The notes under the pieces are model-generated. The model worked only from the letters and a program-made list of their open reading frames with translations, did not search any database and was not told the DNA's origin. A stretch of DNA of 64,000 nt from Klebsiella sp. BIGb0138 (GTDB taxonomy: Bacteria; Pseudomonadota; Gammaproteobacteria; Enterobacterales; Enterobacteriaceae), in assembly GCF_004342285.1 (NCBI RefSeq), contig NZ_SMCV01000004.1, positions 186,001-250,000 on the forward strand. Direction: 5' to 3'. Every line of letters starts with the position of its first letter. Position 1 is the first letter of the stretch. Position numbers and translations under genes: made by a program. Shown piece by piece: positions 39,035 through 49,105 of the stretch.

Positions 39035-41068
39035 TTATTGTTGGCCGGCCCACACCACCATGACTTTGTCAGCGCCGCTGTCGCGCACGAAGCCATAGCC
39101 CTGTGGTATTGAGAGCGTGGTCTGTTTACCCATGCCAATTGCCGGATGGCGGGCGCGGAACTGACCGAGCTTCTGCCAGTGGGTGACGCTGAGTGCGGCT
39201 TTACCCGCGATGTCCTGCCAGTTCATATCCGAGCGCGTTCCCTGTAATGGATCGGATCCGCCAGGGCCCGACGGCCGCGCGGATTCATCGCCGTAGAACA
39301 GCTGGACCGTGCCCGGGGCGAGCAGCAGCAGTTCTGCCGCCGAGCTGCCGCCTTCGCGGAACAGGCGCGTATCGTGGGATGAGAGATAGCTCAGGACATT
39401 AAACGTCTGCAGTTTGTCCGCCATTTGCTGCCAGGTGAGGTCAATATTGGCCAGGCAGGTGGACGCTTTCGCCGCCTGATCCTGATAGTCGAAGTTAATC
39501 ATCGCATCAAAACCATGACGGTAGTAATCGCTCTGCATAACCCCGTGTCCCCAGGCTTCACCGGTCATCCAGAAAGGGGCGTTATCCAGCGCTTTGTCCG
39601 GGTTGGCCCGTTTCCATTCCGCCAGCGCCGCGGTTGCCTGGGTTTTCAACTGCTGCCAGGCGGCCTGCTCAACGTGCCTGGCGGTATCGACGCGAAAACC
39701 ATCGATGCCGTAATCACGCACCCATTGGCTCAGCCAGTGGGTCAGGTAATCGCGCGGGGTGAAGCCAGAAATCGCTTTTGCCGCCGTGTCCGGCTTGTGT
39801 TGATAGAAGTTCGGCAGCCCGGAAGGGGTTGTCGATTCTGTTTTCAGGTCCGGCAGGAAGGCCAGCGACATGGTCAGATCGTCGAAGCCGGGGTTATCGT
39901 AGTCGCCAATATCGGTACGAATCCACTTTTTGCCCCACCATTTTTCCCAGCCCGCTTTATCGCTGAAGTTGATGTAGTCATTGAAGCTATGCCAGGTCTG
40001 ACCCGGGCCGGGCTTCCAGTCGGTCCAGCGTTCGCCAAGGGTTTTTTTTAGCTCGTCGCCCTGGAGATACAGCGAGCCAAATTTGAACTCCTGCATGTCG
40101 GCGAGGGTGGCGTAGCCGGTATGGTTCATTACCACATCGAACAGAATACGAATGCCGCGCCTGTGGGCCTCGTCGACCAGGCGGCGTAAATCCTCCTCGG
40201 TGCCCATGTTGGCATCCAGCTTTGTCCAGTCCTGGGTGTAGTAGCCGTGGTAGGCGTAATGCGGGAAATCGCCTTTGCTTCCGCCGCCGACCCAGCCGTG
40301 GATTTGCTCCAGCGGAGAGCTTATCCATAGCGCGTTAACGCCCAGATCTTTAAGGTAATCGAGCTTGCTGGTCAGGCCCTGCAGGTCTCCGCCGTGGAAG
40401 GTGCCGATTTCCTGCATGCCGTCTTTGTGCCGCCCGTAGCTATTGTCGTTAGCCGGATTGCCGTTCACAAAACGATCGGTCAACACGAAATAGACGGTGG
40501 CGTTATGCCAGTTGAAGGGGGCTGCGGCGGCCGTTTCCGCACGTTCAAGCAGGAGTAAACCGTTGCTGTTGGGGGCGGGTTGCAGGGTGATTTTCCCACC
40601 GCTTACCGTGGCGATGTTACCGCTGTAGAAATCACGGACTTTGCTGCCTTCGGCAAAGGTGCTGCTGACATCCAGCGTCAACGGCTTGCCGTCCCATTTC
40701 GGGCACTGGCGCAGCTGCGGCGTAGACGCCGTTACGGCCTCTGTTTCCTTTAGGGAGATCATCAACGTCGGCGTGCCGGAGCGGGTATCGACGGCCAGGG
40801 TGTACTGGCCTTCGCGGAAGACGCGCCACTGCGCGGGATCGCCGTGACAAGGTTCCATTGACAGCATCTGGTTGAGTTTTATCGCCCCGGCGGGCTGCCA
40901 GCACTGTTGGTCAAAATTTATTTGCAGAGGCCGTGTACCCTTCGCCACCTCGTTTTGGCTAATAAATCTGCCGCTGCTCTCTTCGGTAAAGGCAGGGAAA
41001 TCAGCGGTCGTCCAGGCGGCGAAAGCCATCCCAGGCAACAAGAGCGACGCAAGCGCAGCGAGTTTCAT
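39035..41068 (-). CDS. malS: Periplasmic alpha-amylase MalS
   Basis: This gene encodes 677 aa. MalS hydrolyses maltodextrins in the periplasm. A signal peptide (MKLAALASLLLPGMAFA) is followed by an N-terminal extension and the GH13 (beta/alpha)8 barrel. The four GH13 motifs are visible: DVVMNH, GFRVDTARH (nucleophile Asp), TGEAWG (acid Glu) and LSSHDT. A pair of MalT-box-like hexamers lies upstream, consistent with the maltose regulon. Confidence 0.96.
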   Translation of the reverse strand: MKLAALASLLLPGMAFAAWTTADFPAFTEESSGRFISQNEVAKGTRPLQINFDQQCWQPAGAIKLNQMLSMEPCHGDPAQWRVFREGQYTLAVDTRSGTPTLMISLKETEAVTASTPQLRQCPKWDGKPLTLDVSSTFAEGSKVRDFYSGNIATVSGGKITLQPAPNSNGLLLLERAETAAAAPFNWHNATVYFVLTDRFVNGNPANDNSYGRHKDGMQEIGTFHGGDLQGLTSKLDYLKDLGVNALWISSPLEQIHGWVGGGSKGDFPHYAYHGYYTQDWTKLDANMGTEEDLRRLVDEAHRRGIRILFDVVMNHTGYATLADMQEFKFGSLYLQGDELKKTLGERWTDWKPGPGQTWHSFNDYINFSDKAGWEKWWGKKWIRTDIGDYDNPGFDDLTMSLAFLPDLKTESTTPSGLPNFYQHKPDTAAKAISGFTPRDYLTHWLSQWVRDYGIDGFRVDTARHVEQAAWQQLKTQATAALAEWKRANPDKALDNAPFWMTGEAWGHGVMQSDYYRHGFDAMINFDYQDQAAKASTCLANIDLTWQQMADKLQTFNVLSYLSSHDTRLFREGGSSAAELLLLAPGTVQLFYGDESARPSGPGGSDPLQGTRSDMNWQDIAGKAALSVTHWQKLGQFRARHPAIGMGKQTTLSIPQGYGFVRDSGADKVMVVWAGQQ

Positions 41069-41125
41069 TGCGGAATCCTGTGAGCGGTGTTTTTTGCAGT
41101 GTGCCTGTCAAACCGGGCGGTGAAC

Positions 41126-41154
41126 TCATCCCATCTGCGCTTTTACGGGGATGA
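41126..41154. promoter_or_regulatory. Pair of MalT-box-like hexamers upstream of malS
   Basis: GGATGA occurs at 41149-41154 on the plus strand and at 41126-41131 on the minus strand, inverted and 23 bp apart. GGA(T/G)GA is the MalT core. The wider 41069-41383 interval holds no gene and must also carry the bax promoter, which I could not place. Confidence 0.5.
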
Positions 41155-41383
41155 TAAAAAGGGGTGAGTGACAGAGCTCAAAAAATAAGCTAAAAATGAG
41201 ATCGTGCTAGCATTTTCACACCCTGGCCGCGCGGCAGAAACCGATTTCAGATGACAGCTTTTCGGAATTGGACTATTTCTGTTAGTGCTCTCACTGGGTA
41301 TTTTTGCTACTATTCGCGACTCAATTAACGTTTTTTTGCGTAAAACAAGGTGTTGGAATGATTAAATCCGACCAGGAGACCTA

Positions 41384-42202
41384 ATGATATCGATTCCCAT
41401 GCGACGATATGGGGCTGCGATACTCATGTTACTTACCTGCATATTTTCAGGTAGTGTGTTGGCAACAACCCACACAGCAACAACGAGTCATAAAGCCTCA
41501 CAAGTAAAGAAAAGTAGTCAAGTTAAGGTAAGCAGTAAACAAGAGTATTCTCGCAATAGTGTAAAGAGTAGTTCACTTCCTGATTTGCGAAAATACCCTT
41601 CCGGAACCCCAAGGAAAAAAGCGTTTCTCCGGACAGTAATGCCTTATATTACTAAACAGAATCAGGTGATTACCGCCGATCGTAACTGGCTTGTTGCTAA
41701 GCAGTACGACGCACGCTGGTCACCGACGGAGCGTTCGCGCCTGAAAGATATTACTGCGCGTTATAAGGTGAAATGGTCTGGCAACACCCGCCATATTCCA
41801 TGGAACACGCTGATGGAGCGCGTCGACATCATTCCGAACAGCATGGTGGCAACCATGGCGGCGGCGGAAAGCGGTTGGGGCACCTCCAAACTGGCGCGCA
41901 TGAACAACAATCTGTTTGGTATGAAATGCGGTGGCGGAAACTGCCGCGGTGCGATGAAAGGCTATTCCCAGTTTGACTCTGTGGAGCAGTCGGTACAGGC
42001 CTATGTTACTAACCTGAACACGCATCCGGCCTATAATTCTTTCCGTAAATCCCGTGCGCAGCTGCGTAAAACGGATCAGGAAGTGACCGCCAGCACCATG
42101 ATTCATAAGCTGAAGGGCTATTCGACCAAAGGGTCGAGCTATAACAACTATCTCTTCGCGATGTATCAGGATAACCAGCGGCTGATTGCGGCCCATATGT
42201 AA
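41384..42202 (+). CDS. bax: Bax, glucosaminidase-domain exported protein
   Basis: This gene encodes 272 aa. A signal peptide (cut after VLA, about residue 27) is followed by a Ser-, Lys- and Thr-rich linker (residues 30-65). The C-terminal domain is a GH73-like N-acetylglucosaminidase fold, with the acidic motif AAESGWGTSKLA near residue 160 and NNLFGMKC after it. A role in peptidoglycan turnover is inferred from the family. It is divergent from malS and convergent with xylR. Confidence 0.93.
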   Translation: MISIPMRRYGAAILMLLTCIFSGSVLATTHTATTSHKASQVKKSSQVKVSSKQEYSRNSVKSSSLPDLRKYPSGTPRKKAFLRTVMPYITKQNQVITADRNWLVAKQYDARWSPTERSRLKDITARYKVKWSGNTRHIPWNTLMERVDIIPNSMVATMAAAESGWGTSKLARMNNNLFGMKCGGGNCRGAMKGYSQFDSVEQSVQAYVTNLNTHPAYNSFRKSRAQLRKTDQEVTASTMIHKLKGYSTKGSSYNNYLFAMYQDNQRLIAAHM

Positions 42203-42207
42203 TTGAA

Positions 42208-42238
42208 AATGCCCGGCGCGTAAGCCCGGGCATTTTTC
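42208..42238. terminator. Bidirectional terminator between bax and xylR
   Basis: AATGCCCGG and CCGGGCATT form a 9-bp stem followed by TTTTTC on the plus strand and by TTTTC on the minus strand (complement of GAAAA). Confidence 0.85.
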
Positions 42239-42257
42239 TTTCCTGCGATTTTCCCCT

Positions 42258-43436
42258 CTACATCATCACTTCGCTGTGCCGGTCCCGGTACTCCTTCGGC
42301 GTTACGTCGTACTCTTTTTTAAACACCGAATAGAAATATTGCAGCGACGGGTAGCCGCACATTTGCGAGATTTCATTAATCGACAGCGTCGTGGAAACCA
42401 GCAGACTGCGGGCCTTTTCTAACTTCTCGCTGTGAATGACGGTATGAATCGTTTCGCCGACCTCCTCCTTAAAGCGCTTTTCAAGGTTGGAGCGGGAGAT
42501 GCCGACGGCATCGAGTACCTGTTCGACTTTGATGCCTTTACAGGCGTTATTGCGGATATAGTGCATCGCCTGAATCACCGAGGGGTCGCTAAGCGAGCGA
42601 TAGTCCGTGGAGCGTCGTTCAACGACGCGCATCGGGGGAACCAGCCGGCGCTGCAGCGGCAGCGGTTCTTTATCCAGCAGGCGGTGCAGCAGTTTCGCCG
42701 CCTGATACCCCATCTGCCGGGTGCCCTGGGCGACGGAGGAGAGGGCCACGCGTGACAGGTAGCGGGTCAGCTCTTCGTTATCAATGCCGATAACGCACAG
42801 CTTTTCCGGCACCGGAATATGCAACAGTTCGCAGGCCTGGAGCACGTGGCGTGCGCGTGCGTCGGTGACGGCGATAATTCCGGTTTGCGGCGGCAGCGTT
42901 TGCAGCCAGTCCGCCAGGCGGTTCTGCGCGTGCTGCCAGTTTTCCGGGGCGGTCTCCAGCCCCTGGTACACCACGCCGCGATACTTCTCTTTGGCGACCA
43001 GCTGACAAAACGCGTGCTCGCGCTCGACAGCCCAGCGTTTCCCACTGGAGGCGGGAAGGCCGTAAAAGGCGAAGCGCTGGACCCCTTTTTCTTTCAGATG
43101 GAGGAACGCGCTTTCGACCAGGGCGGCGTTATCCGTCGCAATATAGTGAACCGGGGGATAACATTCAGGGCGGTGGTAGGAGCCGCCGACGCCGACAATC
43201 GGCACGTCGACATCCGCCAGCAGCTTTTCAATTTCCGGATCGTCATAATCGGCGATGACGCCGTCTCCTAGCCACTCCCTGATGTTCTCAATGCGCGCGC
43301 GAAAATCTTCTTCAATGAAGATGTCCCATTCCAGTTGCGATGCCTGTAAATACTCACCGACCCCTTCGACAACCTGCCGGTCATAGGCTTTATTGGCATT
43401 GAATAGCAGCGTAATACGGTGGCGCTTTGCAAACAT
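42258..43436 (-). CDS. xylR: D-xylose operon activator XylR
   Basis: This gene encodes 392 aa. A LacI/PBP-type xylose-binding domain (about 5-280) is joined to a C-terminal AraC helix-turn-helix pair (about 290-392, ISRSNLEKRFKEEVGETIH and SINEISQMCGYPSLQYFYSVF). With xylose it activates xylAB and xylFGH. The ATG at 43436 gives MFAKRHRITLLFNANKAYDR as in E. coli. It follows xylH on the same strand after 125 bp containing a long inverted repeat. Confidence 0.96.
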   Translation of the reverse strand: MFAKRHRITLLFNANKAYDRQVVEGVGEYLQASQLEWDIFIEEDFRARIENIREWLGDGVIADYDDPEIEKLLADVDVPIVGVGGSYHRPECYPPVHYIATDNAALVESAFLHLKEKGVQRFAFYGLPASSGKRWAVEREHAFCQLVAKEKYRGVVYQGLETAPENWQHAQNRLADWLQTLPPQTGIIAVTDARARHVLQACELLHIPVPEKLCVIGIDNEELTRYLSRVALSSVAQGTRQMGYQAAKLLHRLLDKEPLPLQRRLVPPMRVVERRSTDYRSLSDPSVIQAMHYIRNNACKGIKVEQVLDAVGISRSNLEKRFKEEVGETIHTVIHSEKLEKARSLLVSTTLSINEISQMCGYPSLQYFYSVFKKEYDVTPKEYRDRHSEVMM

Positions 43437-43481
43437 AATCTCTTTTTCCTGATCTCTCTTGCTGGCCATACAATACCGGCC

Positions 43482-43546
43482 AATGCCCGAATAATGACAA
43501 CCGACTTATACGCAAATCTGGCGGTAGCGCAAAGAATTCGGGCATT
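43482..43546. repeat. Inverted repeat in the xylH-xylR gap
   Basis: AATGCCCGAAT (43482-43492) is the exact reverse complement of ATTCGGGCATT (43536-43546), separated by 43 bp. In the mRNA it would form a long-loop hairpin just before xylR. Confidence 0.65.
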
Positions 43547-43561
43547 CTTTTTTCAACCTGC

Positions 43562-44743
43562 TTACGCTCGTCGCTTGGTCGCCGAATCCATCCACACCGC
43601 CAGCAGTAAGATGGCGCCCTTGACGATGTACTGCCAGAAGGTGGCGACATCCATCATACTCATGCCGTTATCCAGCGCCGACATGATAAATGCCCCCATG
43701 ACCGCTCCGGCGACGCTACCGACACCGCCGGCCAGGCTGGTGCCGCCGATGACGCAGGCGGCGATGGCATCCAGCTCGGCAATGTTGCCTGCGGAAGGCG
43801 AACCGGCACCCAGGCGCGAGCTGAGGATCAGGCCGGCGATGGCCACCATCAGGCCGTTGATGGCGAAAACCGCCAGCTTGGTGCGCTCAACGCTGATGCC
43901 GGACAGACGCGCCGCTTCCAGGTTGCCGCCGATGGCGTATATCCGGCGACCAAAAGCGGTGCGGGTCGCCATAAACATTCCGACCAGCAGCAGCGCCGCC
44001 AGAATGAGCACCGGCGTCGGCACGCCGCGATAATCGTTTAATAACCAGATGGCGCCCAGCACTAAAACGGCGGTGATGCTCTGGCGGGCCACCGTCGAAG
44101 TGGGGGCCGGGGTGGTTAACCCCAGCGACTGGCGGCGCAGGCGGCCGCGCCACTGCCAGACAATAAAGGCCGCCATACCGATCACACCAATACCGAAGCC
44201 GAGTCCGTCCGGCAGGTAGCTTTGACCAATTTGCGACATCGCCGGGCTGGTAGGGGAGACGGTGGTACCGTTGGTGATACCGATCAGAATACCGCGGAAC
44301 GCCAGCATCCCCGCGAGGGTCACGATAAACGAAGGAACCTTGCGATAGGCGACCCACCAACCGTTCCACGCGCCAAGCAGCAGCCCCATTGCCAGGGTGA
44401 CCACTATGGTCAGCGGCAGCGGCCAGCCGAACCAGACGTCAAAAATCGCCGCCGCGCCGCCGAGCAGCCCCATCATTGAGCCGACGGAGAGGTCGATCTC
44501 CGCGGAAATAATGACGAAGACCATCCCGACCGCCAGGATGCCGGTGATCGCCGTTTGCCGCAGCAGGTTGGAAATGTTGCGCGCGCTTAAATAGGCCCCC
44601 TCGGTGGCCCAGGTGAAGAACAGCATGATCACCACGATGGCGGCGATCATCACGAAAACCTGCAGATTCAGCCCTTTGAATCCGGACAGGACGGCAGGGG
44701 CGGGCGGGATGATTTTTATCTCAGACGACGTATTTTTCGACAT
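43562..44743 (-). CDS. xylH: Xylose ABC transporter permease XylH
   Basis: This gene encodes 393 aa with about 10 transmembrane segments, the membrane subunit of the D-xylose importer. The permease motif [16 protein letters not shown] and the ABC-facing loop [11 protein letters not shown] near residue 285 are conserved. Its start lies inside the end of xylG (23-bp overlap), as I recall for E. coli, which suggests coupled translation. Confidence 0.96.
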   Translation of the reverse strand: MSKNTSSEIKIIPPAPAVLSGFKGLNLQVFVMIAAIVVIMLFFTWATEGAYLSARNISNLLRQTAITGILAVGMVFVIISAEIDLSVGSMMGLLGGAAAIFDVWFGWPLPLTIVVTLAMGLLLGAWNGWWVAYRKVPSFIVTLAGMLAFRGILIGITNGTTVSPTSPAMSQIGQSYLPDGLGFGIGVIGMAAFIVWQWRGRLRRQSLGLTTPAPTSTVARQSITAVLVLGAIWLLNDYRGVPTPVLILAALLLVGMFMATRTAFGRRIYAIGGNLEAARLSGISVERTKLAVFAINGLMVAIAGLILSSRLGAGSPSAGNIAELDAIAACVIGGTSLAGGVGSVAGAVMGAFIMSALDNGMSMMDVATFWQYIVKGAILLLAVWMDSATKRRA

Positions 44744-46262
44744 GGTGTTCGCTCCTCAATGCGGCTTCCATCACCTGTTCCTGGGTCAGACCCTGATTGA
44801 CTAAATTGGCCTTCAGCTTGCCTTCATGCATCACCAGTACCCGATCGCTTAACCCCAGTACTTCGGGAAGCTCGGAGGAGATGACGATAACGGCGATCCC
44901 CTGCTGCACCAGCTGGTTAATCAGCTTGTAGATTTCGTATTTCGCGCCGATATCGATGCCGCGGGTGGGCTCATCGAGGATCAGAATGCGCGGATTCAGC
45001 AGCAGGCAGCGGGCGAGAATCGCTTTCTGCTGATTGCCGCCGCTCAGGCGCCCGATGGCCAGCTCCGGCGATGAGGTTTTAATTTTCAGGCGCTGGATGG
45101 ATTGCTGAATACAGTGCTGCTCGCCGGCGTCGTCCAGGCTACTGAGCGGGCCGGTAAACTGACTTAATGCGGCCAGAGTGATGTTTTTGCCCACCGCCAT
45201 CACCGGCACGATGCCGTCTTTTTTGCGGTCTTCCGGCACCATAGCGATACCGTGGGCGATAGCCTGCTGGCAGTTATGAATCGCAACCTGCTGGCCATCA
45301 ATGAACACTTTCCCTTCCCAGCGCCCCGGCCAGACGCCAAACAGACACTGGACGGCTTCGGTGCGCCCGGCGCCGACCAGCCCGGCGATACCGAGGATTT
45401 CACCGCGACGCAGTGAAAAGGAGATATCGTTGACCCGCTTAATGTGGCGGTTGACCGGGTGCCATGCGGTTAAATTTTCAACGCGTAAAATTTCATCGCC
45501 GCAGTCATGGGGCTCGTTTGGATAGAGGGCGGTGAGCTCACGTCCCACCATCATGGTGATCACATCATCTTCATTCATGCCGCTGGCATCGCGGGTGCCG
45601 ATATGCTGGCCGTCGCGAATGACGCAGATGGTGTCGGAGATGGCCTTGACTTCGTTGAGCTTGTGGGAAATATAAATGCAGGCGATACCGTGATGTTGCA
45701 GATCGCGAATAATATCCAGCAAAATAGCCGTTTCTTGCTCGGTTAAAGAGGCGGTGGGCTCATCGAGGATCAATAAACGCACCTGTTTATTGAGCGCCTT
45801 GGCAATTTCAACCAGCTGCTGCTGACCAAGGCCTAAATCGCCCACGCGGGTATCGGGTGAAATGGCTAAATTAACCTGGGCCAGCAGTTTCTGGCAGCGT
45901 AGGGTCATGGTTTCATAGTCAAGGAGGCCATGGCGTGAGATTTCCGCGCCGAGGAAAATATTCTCCAGAACGCTCAGATGCTTAACCAACGCCAGCTCCT
46001 GGTGAATAATGGCAATACCTTTCCGTTCGGTATCGCGAATGTGGGCAGGCTGCAGCGTTTCGCCAGCGAAAATAATCTCACCGTCATAACTGCCGTGCGG
46101 ATAAATGCCGCACAGGACTTTCATCAGCGTGGATTTGCCAGAGCCATTTTCTCCGCATAATGAGACGACTTCCCCGGCGTTAAGTCGCAGGCTGATATTA
46201 TCTACCGCCTTCACCGCGCCGAAGGTTTTGGTGATGTTCTTCATTTCGAGTAACCAGGACAT
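44721..46262 (-). CDS. xylG: Xylose ABC transporter ATP-binding protein XylG
   Basis: This gene encodes 513 aa, two fused ABC domains typical of ribose-type sugar importers. The first has Walker [11 protein letters not shown] (near residue 37) and Walker [11 protein letters not shown]. The second has the degenerate Walker [11 protein letters not shown], the signature LSGGNQQKA and [10 protein letters not shown]. It couples ATP hydrolysis to xylose uptake with XylF and XylH. Confidence 0.96.
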   Translation of the reverse strand: MSWLLEMKNITKTFGAVKAVDNISLRLNAGEVVSLCGENGSGKSTLMKVLCGIYPHGSYDGEIIFAGETLQPAHIRDTERKGIAIIHQELALVKHLSVLENIFLGAEISRHGLLDYETMTLRCQKLLAQVNLAISPDTRVGDLGLGQQQLVEIAKALNKQVRLLILDEPTASLTEQETAILLDIIRDLQHHGIACIYISHKLNEVKAISDTICVIRDGQHIGTRDASGMNEDDVITMMVGRELTALYPNEPHDCGDEILRVENLTAWHPVNRHIKRVNDISFSLRRGEILGIAGLVGAGRTEAVQCLFGVWPGRWEGKVFIDGQQVAIHNCQQAIAHGIAMVPEDRKKDGIVPVMAVGKNITLAALSQFTGPLSSLDDAGEQHCIQQSIQRLKIKTSSPELAIGRLSGGNQQKAILARCLLLNPRILILDEPTRGIDIGAKYEIYKLINQLVQQGIAVIVISSELPEVLGLSDRVLVMHEGKLKANLVNQGLTQEQVMEAALRSEHHVEKYVV

Positions 46263-46301
46263 AGAAGCTCCGCATAAGCGATATCCGGCTGGACGAGAAT
46301 A

Positions 46302-46320
46302 ACGCCCCGGGGAGGGGCGT
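46302..46320. repeat. Intercistronic hairpin between xylF and xylG
   Basis: ACGCCCC and GGGGCGT form a perfect 7-bp stem with a 5-nt loop, 7 bp beyond the xylF stop. Such hairpins after binding-protein genes often protect the upstream message and give excess binding protein. Confidence 0.6.
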
Positions 46321-46326
46321 CAGGGA

Positions 46327-47319
46327 TTATAATTCGCTCTTTTTATGGAACCCGTCTTTAACCACGGTCTGGTCAATATTGTCTTTGTTGACTTCGATAG
46401 GGGTTAACAGCCGGGACGGGACATCTTTCAGCCCATTATTTAAGTTGGCGTCGGCATGCGGTTGTTTATCATTCCCGAGCTCAACGGCAATCTCGGCAGC
46501 GGTGGTGGCAAGCGTGGTGATGGGTTTATAGACGGTCATGGTCTGTGTGCCGGCGATAATACGCTTCACGCCGGCAAGGTCGGCATCCTGGCCGGAAATC
46601 GCCACCTTCCCTGCCAGACCCTGGGCGCTTAAGGCCTGAATCGCTCCGCCGGCGGTGGCATCGTTGGAGGCGACAACCGCATCAATTTTGTTATTGTTAG
46701 CGGTGAGCGCGTTTTCCATGATTTTTAACGCATTTTCCGGCAGCCAGCCGTCAACCCACTGATCGCCGACAATCTTAATTTTACCCTCGTCAATATACGG
46801 TTTGAGCACTTTCATTTGCCCGGCGCGGAAAAGTTTGGCGTTATTATCTACCGGAGATCCGCCCATCAGAAAATAATTTCCCTGCGGCGTTTTAGCAACC
46901 AGACTTTGGGCCTGCATTTCGCCCACTTTTTCGTTATCAAAGGAAATATAGAAATCAATATCTGCGTTGTTGATCATCCGATCGTAGGCCAGAACTTTAA
47001 TCCCTTCCTGTTTTGCCTCTTTAATCACATTACTTAATACCTGGCCGTTATAGGGGATAATAACCAGAACATCTACGCCGCGATTTATCATATTTTCAAT
47101 CTGCGACATTTGCGTTTCTTCATTGCCATTGGCAGATTGCACAAATACTTTTGCGCCTAATGATTCGGCTTTATTAACAAAAATATCGCGGTCTTTCTGC
47201 CAGCGCTCCAGGCGGAGATCGTCAATGGCCATACCGATTTTAACTTCTTTAGCAATGCCCGCCATACTGGTCAGCAGGAGGGATGCGCAGAGTGTGAGGC
47301 AAAGGTTCTTTATCTTCAT
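46327..47319 (-). CDS. xylF: D-xylose periplasmic binding protein XylF
   Basis: This gene encodes 330 aa. A signal peptide (MKIKNLCLTLCASLLLTSMAG, cut near residue 23) is followed by a type I periplasmic binding fold: KEVKIGMAIDDLRLERW, VLVIIPYNGQ, ASNDATAGGAI and SGQDADLAGVKRI. The ATG at 47319 has a purine-rich ribosome site upstream. It is first in xylF-xylG-xylH(-xylR), divergent from xylA. Confidence 0.96.
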   Translation of the reverse strand: MKIKNLCLTLCASLLLTSMAGIAKEVKIGMAIDDLRLERWQKDRDIFVNKAESLGAKVFVQSANGNEETQMSQIENMINRGVDVLVIIPYNGQVLSNVIKEAKQEGIKVLAYDRMINNADIDFYISFDNEKVGEMQAQSLVAKTPQGNYFLMGGSPVDNNAKLFRAGQMKVLKPYIDEGKIKIVGDQWVDGWLPENALKIMENALTANNNKIDAVVASNDATAGGAIQALSAQGLAGKVAISGQDADLAGVKRIIAGTQTMTVYKPITTLATTAAEIAVELGNDKQPHADANLNNGLKDVPSRLLTPIEVNKDNIDQTVVKDGFHKKSEL

Positions 47320-47695
47320 AATAATAACGCCTTTTTTGTGAAGTACAGGATAAGACGAACGAGGCAAAGAAACGGCCTGATACGTAGTAGATTCTTAACA
47401 GGTACAGGAAGGCTGGCAATTACCTGTGCTTATTTTGGTATTACGAAATTTAGTTTGTTTTCTGATTTATGACCGCGATCGGATTTTTAATCATCATTAA
47501 TTTCCATAGGCCCTTGATATTTCATCAATGAGACAATGGACGGACTTATTTGTAATAACGGTTTATGCGATCTGGCGCACGTTTGTGGATTCTCTCAATG
47601 ACGGTGTGAAATAACGTAATTGAGGGAAGTCAATCATGAATTCTATATTGGCTTATGACTTATTACCCGCCGCATCCCTGAATATGGAGTTCATT
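47320..47695. promoter_or_regulatory. xylF-xylA divergent control region
   Basis: This 376-bp AT-rich region holds no gene. It should contain XylR operators for both promoters; AT-rich candidates such as GAAATTTAG near 47446 and GGATTTTTAATC near 47480 are suggestive but not decisive. The segment from the CRP site through TGTGAAATAACGTAATTGAG (47604-47623) is very close to the E. coli xylA promoter as I recall it. Confidence 0.65.
47566..47581. promoter_or_regulatory. CRP site of the xyl divergent promoters
   Basis: TGCGA-N6-GCACG is a symmetric CRP-like site. E. coli has TGCGAGCGAGCGCAC at the same place before xylA, as I recall. A single site between the promoters can serve both. Confidence 0.7.
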
Positions 47696-49018
47696 ATGCA
47701 GACCTATTTCGATCAACTCGATCGCGTTCGTTACGAAGGCCCAAAATCGACTAACCCGCTGGCGTTCCGGCACTACAATCCGGATGAGCTGGTACTGGGT
47801 AAACGCATGGAAGAGCACCTGCGGTTTGCCGCCTGCTACTGGCACACCTTCTGCTGGAACGGCGCAGATATGTTTGGCGTGGGCTCCTTTAACCGTCCGT
47901 GGCAGCAGCCCGGCGACGCGCTGGAAATGGCAAAGCGCAAAGCGGACGTCGCCTTTGAGTTTTTCCACAAGCTCAACGTGCCGTATTACTGCTTTCATGA
48001 TGTTGATGTCTCTCCGGAAGGGGCGTCGCTGAAGGAGTATCTGGACAATTTTGCCCGGATGGTCGATGTGCTGGCGGCGAAACAAGAACAGAGCGGCGTG
48101 AAGCTGCTATGGGGCACGGCAAACTGCTTTACCAACCCGCGCTATGGCGCAGGGGCGGCGACCAACCCGGATCCGGAAGTCTTCAGCTGGGCGGCGACCC
48201 AGGTGGTGACCGCCATGGATGCCACCCACAAGCTGGGCGGGGAAAACTATGTTCTGTGGGGCGGCCGCGAAGGGTATGAAACGCTGCTCAATACCGACCT
48301 GCGCCAGGAACGTGAACAAATTGGTCGCTTTATGCAGCTGGTCGTTGAGCACAAACATAAAATTGGCTTCCAGGGCACGCTGCTGATTGAGCCAAAACCG
48401 CAGGAGCCGACCAAGCATCAGTACGATTACGATGCCTCAACCGTCTACGGTTTTCTCAAGCAGTTTGGCCTGGAAAAAGAGATCAAACTGAATATTGAAG
48501 CGAACCATGCGACCCTGGCCGGCCACTCGTTCCACCATGAGATTGCGACCGCCATTGCGCTGGGCCTGTTCGGCTCCGTCGACGCCAACCGCGGCGACCC
48601 GCAGCTGGGCTGGGATACCGATCAGTTCCCGAACAGCGTGGAAGAAAATGCGCTGGTGATGTATGAAATTCTCAAAGCGGGTGGCTTCACCACCGGCGGC
48701 CTGAATTTTGATGCCAAAGTGCGTCGCCAGAGTACCGATAAATACGATCTGTTCTATGGTCATATTGGGGCGATGGATACCATGGCGCTGTCGCTGAAGG
48801 TGGCGGCGCGGATGATTGAAGACGGCGAGCTGGATAAACGCGTGGCGAAACGCTACGGCGGCTGGAATGGCGATCTGGGCCAGCAGATCCTGAAAGGGCA
48901 GATGACGTTGACGGAAATCGCGCAGTATGCGGCGCAGCATAATCTGGCGCCGCAGCACCAAAGCGGCCATCAGGAGCAGCTGGAAAACCTGGTTAACCAC
49001 TATCTTTTCGATAAGTAA
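47696..49018 (+). CDS. xylA: D-xylose isomerase
   Basis: This gene encodes 440 aa. It converts D-xylose to D-xylulose, using two divalent metals. The ATG at 47696 has GGAG 7 bp upstream and gives [15 protein letters not shown] as in E. coli; an in-frame ATG at 47636 lies in the leader. Catalytic CFHDVDV (His101), [14 protein letters not shown] (Glu232) and [17 protein letters not shown] (Glu268, His271) are in place. xylB follows after 87 bp. Confidence 0.97.
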   Translation: MQTYFDQLDRVRYEGPKSTNPLAFRHYNPDELVLGKRMEEHLRFAACYWHTFCWNGADMFGVGSFNRPWQQPGDALEMAKRKADVAFEFFHKLNVPYYCFHDVDVSPEGASLKEYLDNFARMVDVLAAKQEQSGVKLLWGTANCFTNPRYGAGAATNPDPEVFSWAATQVVTAMDATHKLGGENYVLWGGREGYETLLNTDLRQEREQIGRFMQLVVEHKHKIGFQGTLLIEPKPQEPTKHQYDYDASTVYGFLKQFGLEKEIKLNIEANHATLAGHSFHHEIATAIALGLFGSVDANRGDPQLGWDTDQFPNSVEENALVMYEILKAGGFTTGGLNFDAKVRRQSTDKYDLFYGHIGAMDTMALSLKVAARMIEDGELDKRVAKRYGGWNGDLGQQILKGQMTLTEIAQYAAQHNLAPQHQSGHQEQLENLVNHYLFDK

Positions 49019-49062
49019 CAACCTGCCCGGCCGCGTCGGGCATGAACGATAACACGCTTTCT

Positions 49063-49086
49063 CGCGCCACGGTTTGCCGTGGCGCG
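49063..49086 (+). repeat. Intercistronic hairpin between xylA and xylB
   Basis: CGCGCCACGG and CCGTGGCGCG form a perfect 10-bp stem around TTTG, ending 19 bp before the xylB ATG. It is not followed by T residues. It could protect xylA mRNA and lower xylB translation. Confidence 0.6.
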
Positions 49087-49105
49087 CTGTTCAAGGAGAG
49101 GCTGT

